This document shows, one piece after another, positions 1-5,530 of a stretch of 7,312 nt of DNA. Below the pieces are notes generated by a model. It worked only from the letters and a program-made list of their open reading frames with translations. It was not told the DNA's origin and did not search any database. Made by a program: the position numbers and the translations under genes. The stretch's first letter is position 1, and every line of letters starts with the position of its first letter. The stretch is from Methanomethylovorans sp. PtaU1.Bin073 (GTDB lineage: Archaea; Halobacteriota; Methanosarcinia; Methanosarcinales; Methanosarcinaceae): the NCBI GenBank assembly GCA_002067265.1, contig MVQW01000251.1, positions 1-7,312 of the forward strand, in the 5' to 3' direction.

Positions 1-2
1 GA

Positions 3-31
3 TAGGCCCTTATAAGGCCTAAGTCTTTTTT
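3..31 (+). terminator. Hairpin plus T-tract, terminator of an unseen upstream gene
   Basis: Arms TAGGCC (3-8) and GGCCTA (16-21) form a 6-bp stem. If C7 is bulged the stem becomes longer (TAGG/CCTA around the self-complementary CCTTATAAGG). A run of six T follows at 26-31. On the plus strand this is the shape of an intrinsic terminator, so a plus-strand gene probably ends just outside the left edge, convergent with kup. The T-tract overlaps the kup stop codon (30-32). The hairpin could also serve kup in the other direction, but the bases that would follow it lie outside the window. Many archaeal genes terminate on T-tracts alone, so the role of the stem is inferred. Confidence 0.45.
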
Positions 32-1841
32 ACATTTCAAATCTTGTTATTACTCCATGGAGTTTCTCTGGTGGCAGTTTGTAGTACTGGACAAATGAAG
101 GTGTGATTTTCTTTATCATGGAGAATACCTTCCAGATGGGGTTATTGGTAACAATATCCTCTACTCCATAAAATATTGTTTTTTCCTTTATTCCGGCACT
201 TTTTAAAATACTTGCCACATCTATAACTTCCATGTAACCCATATCTATTTCAAATACTTTTAGTCCCGGGGCCAGTGTTTCTCCAAAGGAACTTCTCACT
301 CCAAAAGGTTCTTCAAGTGAAGTGATGGAAATGATTATGTTATCTTCATAGATTATTTCGTTCTCGAACATCGTATGAGGGATATATTGGGGGATAAGAC
401 TGACATTCCTTGCAAAGAAAAGGGCTGTACCCTTGATCTTATTCGTGCTTTCATACCTTTGCTTGTACGTTTGCAGAAACTCATTCAAACGCATTGGCTT
501 GAGAGACTGGTAAAGTCTTTTTTGGCCTGAAGTATATATCATTATCATACTGAATATAGCAGAAGCTATAGTTATGGACCAAATTCCTCCATGAGGGATC
601 TTGTAAAGGTTCGATATAAGGAATAATAGGTCAACAAAGGTTACGAATGATGCAACTATTGCCTTTGTCCAATCCTTTCTCAGTCCAAATATCATGACCA
701 TCATAATACCTGTGATAGCCATACTTCCGGTAACGGTTAGACCATAAGCAGCAGCAAGTTTTGTTGATTCTTTGAACTCTCGCATCACTAACAGCACAGA
801 AAGCAGTAATAACCAGTTAACCACGCTTATGTATATCTGTGATTTTAACTCGTCTGATGTGTAATCGATCTTGAACATAGGGGCTATTCTGGTGGTTATC
901 CCCTGGTATACAATAGAGAACATGCCGCTGATCATTGCCTGGGATGCAATAACGGTGGCAATGATGCTTAGGATCAAAAATGGTATGTAAATGAAGTGTG
1001 CCTGCTGGAATATCATCTCAAAGAGTATATTTTTTGCTTCGGGATTTCTTATTAGGAATGCTCCCTGTCCCAGATAATTTAGTACCAGTGCAACGAATAC
1101 AAGCCTCCAGGCCTTCATGATAGGTTCTCTTCCAAGGTGGCCCATGTCAGCATATAAAGCTTCACCACCTGTGGCACACAGAATCACTTCAGACAATACA
1201 AAGAAACCTGCTAATCCGTTGTGTAATAGAAAATCAACGGCATAATAGGGATTAATGGCTTTGATCACAGATGGGGTATAGATAATTGAAGCAACACCTG
1301 AAAGAACAAGCAATGAAAACCACAGAACCATAAGTGGTCCAAACATCCATGCGATTTTTTCAGTGCCTTTCTTCTGTATTGAAAAAAGAGCTATTGCAAT
1401 GATCGCTGCAATTACAATAAGGGTACCCTGGCTTATTGTTTCTAACCCCGGAAGTATACGTATACCCTCTACAGCACTCAATATACTTATGGCAGGGGTT
1501 ATTACGCCATCTCCTAAAAGAAAAGAAATACCCACATATGATAGTATCGTTACTATAGTAACTTGTCTACCTGATTTCAAAAGGGGGACGAGTATCTCTT
1601 TTAATACAATCGTTCCTCCTTCACCTTTCTTTCCGAGGCTCATAGCAAGCCATGAGTATTCTATAGTCACAAGTATGATCAGTGTCCAGACGATCAAGGA
1701 CAGGACCCCAATTACATGAGAATATGTAATGGGAGTCATAAGAAAAATGACTGCAAGCGTATATATAGGACTTGTTCCGATATCCCCAAAAACAAGTCCC
1801 ATGGAATTAATTATTCCTCTGGTTTCACTGTTGTTCAGCAC
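30..1841 (-). CDS. kup: KUP/HAK/KT family potassium uptake permease
   Basis: This 603-aa membrane protein should import K+, probably by K+:H+ symport as in the KUP family (E. coli Kup is 622 aa). The family signatures are all present: GDIGTSPIY at residues 19-27 in the first membrane segment, EGGT at 74-77, GDGVITPAIS at 110-119 and GGEALYADMGH at 225-235. Roughly twelve hydrophobic segments run to about residue 437. A soluble C-terminal domain of about 150 residues follows and contains the family-like KGTALFF stretch near 469. The start is a GTG at 1839-1841, preceded 8 nt upstream by a G-rich AGGGGAT (1848-1854 on the opposite strand) that can act as a ribosome-binding site. The next in-frame start, Met14, would leave only five residues before GDIGTSP. 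It is a single-gene unit divergent from the MarR gene. The length is normal and no key motif is missing. Confidence 0.95.
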   Translation of the reverse strand: MLNNSETRGIINSMGLVFGDIGTSPIYTLAVIFLMTPITYSHVIGVLSLIVWTLIILVTIEYSWLAMSLGKKGEGGTIVLKEILVPLLKSGRQVTIVTILSYVGISFLLGDGVITPAISILSAVEGIRILPGLETISQGTLIVIAAIIAIALFSIQKKGTEKIAWMFGPLMVLWFSLLVLSGVASIIYTPSVIKAINPYYAVDFLLHNGLAGFFVLSEVILCATGGEALYADMGHLGREPIMKAWRLVFVALVLNYLGQGAFLIRNPEAKNILFEMIFQQAHFIYIPFLILSIIATVIASQAMISGMFSIVYQGITTRIAPMFKIDYTSDELKSQIYISVVNWLLLLSVLLVMREFKESTKLAAAYGLTVTGSMAITGIMMVMIFGLRKDWTKAIVASFVTFVDLLFLISNLYKIPHGGIWSITIASAIFSMIMIYTSGQKRLYQSLKPMRLNEFLQTYKQRYESTNKIKGTALFFARNVSLIPQYIPHTMFENEIIYEDNIIISITSLEEPFGVRSSFGETLAPGLKVFEIDMGYMEVIDVASILKSAGIKEKTIFYGVEDIVTNNPIWKVFSMIKKITPSFVQYYKLPPEKLHGVITRFEM

Positions 1842-2026
1842 AAATGCATCCCCTATCTTAAATTAGATATGTGATTTTATTGTCCCTATTCTAAGATCGC
1901 TAAGTGGATCCGAGTTCATGTAACGCGGAATTTAACTAATCATGCTATGCTATTAATATGTTATCCTCTTCGCGATTTAATTGATATTGATAACTTTTAG
2001 ATATCTACAATACCTCTTTTGTATAT
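1842..2026. promoter_or_regulatory. Divergent kup/marR promoter region
   Basis: These 185 bp must hold the promoters of both divergent genes. For marR, a TATA-like TTTTAGATAT (1995-2004) is centred about 28 nt before the ATG. It overlaps a perfect 10-bp palindrome TAGATATCTA (1998-2007), which fits an operator for autoregulation. The octamer TTAGATAT occurs at 1997-2004 and again at 1863-1870, near the kup start. A possible kup TATA box on the minus strand is AATAAAATC (about 1872-1880). Binding of the MarR protein here is inferred from gene order and symmetry. No larger open frame or RNA gene is evident. Confidence 0.45.
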
Positions 2027-2557
2027 ATGGTAAACAATTCAGCTAAAATAAACTCTTCAAAGGTAGCTTCTGATATCCTGGATACAATCTCAAGGGTTCT
2101 AAATAAAGCCGCTAGCGTTGAAAAAGAACCAGTTGATGTTGGCCATGGTACTCTTCTATTTTCCTCAGAAGTACATCTGATAGATATGGCAGGGCGTTAT
2201 CCGGAAGAAAGTATCTCAAAAATAGCTTCAAGGCTTGGTGTCACTAAAGGTGCAGTTTCCCAAACCGCAAAAAAGCTGGAAGAAAAAGGTTACATTGAGC
2301 GTGTTAATCCTGAAGGGGATAAAAAAACAGTATTCCTCAGACTGACAGAAAAAGGAACGGATGCTTTCCTTTGGCATACTGCTTATCACGAAGTTGTTAA
2401 TCAGGATATGGTTGAGCAAGTATCAAAGTTTTCCTCTAAGGATATTGAAAACGTGCTTTCAATTCTGACCCAAATGGAAATTATGCTTGATAATTGTCCT
2501 CTGGTCAGAAAACAAATTAGTGCCAAATTCATTAACAAAAAGTCTGATGAGTCGTGA
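2027..2557 (+). CDS. MarR-family winged-helix transcriptional regulator
   Basis: This 176-aa soluble protein should bind DNA as a dimer. A helix-turn-helix spans about 63-90 (SISKIASRLGVTKGAVSQTA, then KKLEEKGYIERV). A wing at 91-107 contains the typical Asp-Lys-Lys turn and ends in RLTEKG, the MarR-fold order. Helices at both ends (about 10-30 and 117-170) would form the dimer interface. MarR proteins usually repress themselves and an adjacent divergent gene, often in response to a small ligand. Here that neighbour is kup, 185 bp away. No Shine-Dalgarno sequence precedes the ATG, and a TATA-like box lies about 28 nt upstream, so the mRNA may be leaderless. The ligand is unknown, and the 35-residue N-terminal extension before the conserved domain has no recognisable function. 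Confidence 0.88.
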   Translation: MVNNSAKINSSKVASDILDTISRVLNKAASVEKEPVDVGHGTLLFSSEVHLIDMAGRYPEESISKIASRLGVTKGAVSQTAKKLEEKGYIERVNPEGDKKTVFLRLTEKGTDAFLWHTAYHEVVNQDMVEQVSKFSSKDIENVLSILTQMEIMLDNCPLVRKQISAKFINKKSDES

Positions 2558-2580
2558 TATGATATATTTCACTATCAATC

Positions 2581-3882
2581 TCACAATTTCGGGATTTTCT
2601 CCACCAATACCTTATCAATTCTATTGCCGTCCATATCCACAACTTCATAACGCAGTCCTTTGAGTTCTATATGGTCTCCTGTCTTTGGTATTCTTTGTAA
2701 TACATACATTATCAATCCGGCAATGGTTCGATAATATCCTTCTTCTTCTTCCGGGAATGAATCTACAGACAAGATCTCTTTCAATTTATCAATAGACATA
2801 TCGCCGTCTATAAGCCAGGAACCATCTTCTCTTACAACTACGGGTGTTTCTACCGGCTCTCCAAGAGACCGGACATCTCCGACAATGGCTTCAAGGATAT
2901 CATGTAGTGTAATGATTCCTTGGATGCCTCCATACTCATCAGTTATCAGGGCAATATGCACTCCCAGCTCCTTGAACAATTCAAGAAGTTTCAGAACTGA
3001 AATCGCTTCAGGTACAAATAGTGGTTTTGTTACATTTTCTCTTATGTCAACAGTTCCAGATTCCACTATTTTTGCCAGGATATCTTTAACGGATACCATG
3101 CCTACGATGTTATCCAGATTCTTTTCGTATGCAGGGAAATAAGATCTGCCGCTTATTATCATCTTCTGCAGGTTTTCTTTGACAGTGTCATCCAAGTTGA
3201 GAGCGATAATATCGGTGCGATATGTCATCAGTGATTCAACTCTCAGATCTCCAATTTCAAGGACACCTTCTATCATGCTCAACTCTGCCTCTTCAAAGAC
3301 TCCTGCTTCAGTTCCTTCTTCAAGCATGATCTTGATCTCTTCCTCTGTTACCGGTGGTCCATTGAGCTTCTGGACCCTCATGATTCGGAGAACCGCTTCA
3401 GTAGACACACTAAGAATAACAACTAAAGGCCTTGCTAATGTCGAAAGAAAAAGCATAGGTTTTGCAACCTTGGAGGCAATTGCTTCTGCTTTATTAAGCG
3501 CGACCTGTTTTGGGACAAGTTCTCCCAGAATGAGAGTAAGATAAGTGATAATAAGTACTACAAAAGTGATACTAAGTGCATTACTGTAAGGAGCAATAAG
3601 TGGATAATTTTTAAGGTAGACTGCAAGACCTTCTGCTACTGTGGCTCCACCGAATGCACCGGCAAGGATGCCTACAAGTGTGATACCTATCTGTATCGTT
3701 GAGAGGAATGGAGTAATTTTAGTAGAGAGTTCAAGTGCAGCTGCTGCCCCTGTGTTTCCTTCCTCTGCTAATTGTTTGAGGCGTGGTCTTTTAGATGAAA
3801 CAAGGGCAAATTCTGACATAGCAAAGATGCCATTGAGTACGATCAAAGCAATGATGGTGACAATCTCAAATGTATAAGACAT
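2581..3882 (-). CDS. CNNM/CorC (HlyC) family membrane protein, DUF21 plus tandem CBS domains
   Basis: A full-length 433-aa protein of the CNNM/CorC family, whose studied members handle Mg2+ (and Co2+) at the cytoplasmic membrane, several as Mg2+ exporters. Domains in order: a DUF21 membrane domain (about 1-175) with several hydrophobic segments, an N-terminal NGIFAMSEFALVSSKR (17-32) and the conserved GELVPKQVALNKAE (120-133); an acidic linker helix region (178-210); a CBS pair (about 215-338), the second carrying DEYGGIQGIIT (315-325); and a C-terminal CorC_HlyC domain (about 348-430). CBS pairs in this family bind adenine nucleotides with Mg2+. Older annotations call such proteins hemolysins, which is not supported here. 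The start has no clear Shine-Dalgarno sequence, and a minus-strand TATA-like GTTTAAATC (3907-3915) sits about 29 nt upstream. It is convergent with marR, with 23 bp between stop codons. Transport direction and ion are inferred from the family. Confidence 0.92.
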   Translation of the reverse strand: MSYTFEIVTIIALIVLNGIFAMSEFALVSSKRPRLKQLAEEGNTGAAAALELSTKITPFLSTIQIGITLVGILAGAFGGATVAEGLAVYLKNYPLIAPYSNALSITFVVLIITYLTLILGELVPKQVALNKAEAIASKVAKPMLFLSTLARPLVVILSVSTEAVLRIMRVQKLNGPPVTEEEIKIMLEEGTEAGVFEEAELSMIEGVLEIGDLRVESLMTYRTDIIALNLDDTVKENLQKMIISGRSYFPAYEKNLDNIVGMVSVKDILAKIVESGTVDIRENVTKPLFVPEAISVLKLLELFKELGVHIALITDEYGGIQGIITLHDILEAIVGDVRSLGEPVETPVVVREDGSWLIDGDMSIDKLKEILSVDSFPEEEEGYYRTIAGLIMYVLQRIPKTGDHIELKGLRYEVVDMDGNRIDKVLVEKIPKL

Positions 3883-3906
3883 TTCACATGTATATAATCG
3901 GGTTAT

Positions 3907-3915
3907 GATTTAAAC
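3907..3915 (-). promoter_or_regulatory. TATA-like box of the CNNM/CorC gene
   Basis: GTTTAAATC on the minus strand is centred about 29 nt before the CNNM/CorC ATG at 3882, the distance at which an archaeal TATA box would start transcription at or within a few bases of the start codon. A second AT-rich ATTATATA (3891-3898) lies too close to the ATG for this role. The assignment rests on spacing and composition only. Confidence 0.35.
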
Positions 3916-4005
3916 CTAATTAATTGAACAATGGTCAGATTCTTTCTTTTTTTCTTGTTCCTTTGTTTTCTTCCCAAACCATGAATCTTCATCCTTGATT
4001 CTCAT
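3916..4005 (-). CDS. Candidate 29-aa small charged protein
   Basis: An ATG at 4003-4005 opens a 29-codon frame on the minus strand that ends at TAG (3916-3918). I do not recognise the product. It begins MRIKDEDSWFGKK and continues as a lysine/glutamate-rich stretch (KEQEKKKESD), ending in HCSIN. The mix of acidic, aromatic and lysine residues, with a WFG core, looks more like a real peptide than translated AT-rich spacer. The plus-strand pyrimidine tract at 3939-3976 is explained by its Lys/Glu codons. There is no Shine-Dalgarno sequence, but a minus-strand TATA-like CTATTTAAG (4038-4046) lies about 37 nt upstream, giving a leader near 11 nt. It ends 33 bp before the CNNM/CorC start, so the two could be co-transcribed. 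It is short enough to be chance; conservation in relatives would decide. Confidence 0.4.
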   Translation of the reverse strand: MRIKDEDSWFGKKTKEQEKKKESDHCSIN

Positions 4006-4022
4006 AATTTTCAGAGGATAAT

Positions 4023-4046
4023 AGTTTAGTAGCTAAACTTAAATAG
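4023..4046. promoter_or_regulatory. Inverted repeat and bidirectional TATA box upstream of the acetyltransferase gene
   Basis: AGTTTAG (4023-4029) and CTAAACT (4033-4039) are perfect 7-bp inverted arms around a 3-nt spacer. They run directly into the TATA-like CTTAAATAG (4038-4046). On the plus strand the box would start transcription near 4068, giving the acetyltransferase gene a leader of about 20 nt with its Shine-Dalgarno sequence. Read on the minus strand, the same element (CTATTTAAG) could drive the 29-codon frame. The dyad covers the position where TFB would bind next to the TATA box for rightward transcription, so a protein bound there could repress it. The binding factor is unknown. 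Confidence 0.45.
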
Positions 4047-4080
4047 TTCAGTATCTATACAATGTATGCTTACTGACAAT

Positions 4081-4085
4081 GGAGG
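4081..4085 (+). promoter_or_regulatory. Shine-Dalgarno sequence of the acetyltransferase gene
   Basis: GGAGG lies 4 nt before the ATG at 4090 and is the best ribosome-binding site in the window. It fixes the start codon of the acetyltransferase gene. Confidence 0.75.
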
Positions 4086-4089
4086 ATAA

Positions 4090-4584
4090 ATGTCACAATA
4101 CTTGCTTGAGCCAATGGGTCCATCTGACCAGAAAGCTGTTATAGATATTTTTAATCATTATATAGAGAACAGTTTTGCAGCGTATCCAGAACAGAAGGTG
4201 CCATATGAGTTCTTTGGCATGTTCCTCGAGATGTCTAAAAACCACTCTTCAGTTACGGTGAAAGATAGTTATGGCACGCTTCTAGGCTTTGGCATGCTTC
4301 GTCCTCATAACCCGATGCCAGCCTTTTCTCACACTGTCGAGATCACATATTTTATAAAACCAGAATTTACTGGCAGAGGTCTTGGTGCACAGATGCTGGA
4401 ATATCTTACTGCCGAAGGAAAAAGACATGGTGTCTCTACTGTTCTTGCAAGCATTTCCTCGCTTAACGAGGGCAGTATACGGTTTCATAAAAACCATGGT
4501 TTCAGAGAATGTGGAAAATTTCAGGGAATTGCTAAGAAAAAAGGTGTACTCTTCGATATCGTCTGGATGCAGAAAGAGATATGA
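4090..4584 (+). CDS. GNAT N-acetyltransferase, phosphinothricin/YncA-like
   Basis: A 164-aa cytosolic acyl-CoA-dependent N-acetyltransferase. The GNAT core shows motif A at about 84-108: a beta strand (EITYFIKPEF) followed by the acetyl-CoA pyrophosphate loop TGRGLGA (94-100) and an amphipathic helix. The later stretch SLNEGSIRFHKNHGFRECG (124-142), with Asn126, matches the usual N-x-x-S-x-x-x-(H/Y)-x-x-x-GF pattern. The C-terminus GIAKKKGVLFDIVWMQ resembles the end of the phosphinothricin/methionine-sulfoximine acetyltransferase subgroup (G-x-K-x-G-x-x-x-D-x-x-x-MQ), as does the opening DQKAVIDIFNHYIENSFAAY. Natural substrates of this subgroup are often amino acids or analogues; the one here is unknown. 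Full length. The gene has its own promoter and a strong GGAGG, and is convergent with the kinase gene, 38 bp between stops. Confidence 0.88.
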   Translation: MSQYLLEPMGPSDQKAVIDIFNHYIENSFAAYPEQKVPYEFFGMFLEMSKNHSSVTVKDSYGTLLGFGMLRPHNPMPAFSHTVEITYFIKPEFTGRGLGAQMLEYLTAEGKRHGVSTVLASISSLNEGSIRFHKNHGFRECGKFQGIAKKKGVLFDIVWMQKEI

Positions 4585-4622
4585 TGAAATAAAGTACAAA
4601 ACCATTTTATAGAGATATGAAT

Positions 4623-5492
4623 TCAATTATGACTTACAGGATTTCTGAAGGGGATCACAAAAGTGAAATCGCTTCCCTCTCCTACTTTGCTTTTTACGGC
4701 TATTGTTCCGCCATGCATCTCGACAAGTTCTTTTACTAGAGATAGTCCCAGGCCAGTGCCTCCATATTTTCTGTTTATGGAACCGTCTAGCTGTACAAAA
4801 GGCTTGAACAATTTGTTCATATCTTCTTCAGCTATTCCTATGCCTGTATCCTTAACCGTTACCTGAAGGTTGTGCTCATTATCTAAACACATATTTACTG
4901 AAACTCTTCCGTCATCGGGAGTAAACTTGATCGCATTAGTTATCAAATGATGAAGTATAGTTTTAAATTTGGATACATCTGCATAGACCTCTCTTATATT
5001 CGATTCGATATTGAATTCTATTGCTATCCTCTTCTTAAAGGCAATTGAACCTGTAATTCGTTTTATATCGGAGATCAGTTCCGGAACGAAAAAAACAGTT
5101 GGTTCGAATTTTGCAGATCCGGTTTCAATTTCAGAGATGTATATCAGGGAGTTTACCTGATCCAGAAGACGTGTTCCACCAGTTTTTATAGCCTCCACAT
5201 ATTTTCTTTGCTTTTCAGTGAGCGAGTTCGCATCACCTTCCAGAAGAATGTCAGAGTAACCCAGTACAAGATTTAATGGAGTGCGTAATTCGTGGCTAAC
5301 ATTAGATAAGAACTCGCTTTTTGTACGTGAAGCGTTCTCAGCAAGTAACTTTGCTTCGACCAGAAGTTTTTCATTATTTCTTTTCTCTGTAACATCACGT
5401 AAAGTACCAGCGACTTTAGGAGAATTCGTTTCATCATCGTGAAATATATGGGCATTCAATGACATTACACGTGTTTCTCCTGTGCGTGTCAC
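4623..5492 (-). CDS. Kinase fragment: PAS end, HisKA and HATPase_c
   Basis: This is the 289-aa C-terminal part of the frameshifted kinase. It starts with the last PAS strands and the PAC-like GTLRDVTEKRNNEKLL (29-44), then a short coiled linker. The HisKA H-box is FLSNVSHELRTPLN (61-74), with His67 the phosphorylation site. The ATP-binding domain has the N-box HHLITNAIKFTPDDG (181-195), G1 box DTGIGI (215-220), F-box FKPF (229-232) and G2 box GGTGLGL (244-250). All catalytic motifs are intact. The listed start is a GTG (5490-5492) with no Shine-Dalgarno sequence, inside a PAS strand, so independent translation is doubtful. The frame stays open upstream to about 5548. T-rich DNA just past the stop (about 4585-4605 on this strand) could terminate the transcript. 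Confidence 0.7.
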   Translation of the reverse strand: MTRTGETRVMSLNAHIFHDDETNSPKVAGTLRDVTEKRNNEKLLVEAKLLAENASRTKSEFLSNVSHELRTPLNLVLGYSDILLEGDANSLTEKQRKYVEAIKTGGTRLLDQVNSLIYISEIETGSAKFEPTVFFVPELISDIKRITGSIAFKKRIAIEFNIESNIREVYADVSKFKTILHHLITNAIKFTPDDGRVSVNMCLDNEHNLQVTVKDTGIGIAEEDMNKLFKPFVQLDGSINRKYGGTGLGLSLVKELVEMHGGTIAVKSKVGEGSDFTFVIPFRNPVSHN

Positions 5493-5530
5493 AAATTCAT
5501 ATTCAAAATCATTGATCTGCCCTAAATGCT

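Noticed and set aside
1863..1919. 18-codon minus-strand frame (starting MNSDPLSDLRI) in the kup upstream region, considered as a leader peptide
   Set aside because: It is very short, has no ribosome-binding site or well-placed TATA box, and nothing supports it beyond an open frame.
2228..2419. 63-codon minus-strand frame opposite the MarR gene
   Set aside because: It lies wholly within the marR coding sequence on the other strand and its product has no recognisable feature.
2554..2577. Possible bidirectional terminator hairpin between the marR and CNNM/CorC stops (GTGATAT...TTCAC, TGATA...TATCA)
   Set aside because: The arms pair for only 4-5 bp with bulges and no T-tract follows on either side within the gap.
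1363..3877. Several plus-strand open frames opposite kup and the CNNM/CorC gene (1363-1719, 2885-3142, 3179-3544, 3641-3877)
   Set aside because: They are complements of strongly conserved coding sequence, their translations resemble no family, and they have no promoter or ribosome-binding site.
3939..3976. Pyrimidine-rich tract read as a plus-strand terminator
   Set aside because: No plus-strand gene ends upstream of it, and its composition is explained by Lys/Glu codons of the candidate small gene on the minus strand.
4282..4626. Frames on both strands overlapping the acetyltransferase gene (4282-4626 minus, 4382-4612 plus)
   Set aside because: The GNAT frame explains this DNA, with intact acetyl-CoA motifs and a GGAGG site; the others are shadows.
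4663..5455. Frames 4663-4866 (plus) and 5273-5455 (minus) in the kinase region
   Set aside because: Both overlap the conserved HisKA/HATPase_c coding sequence in other frames.
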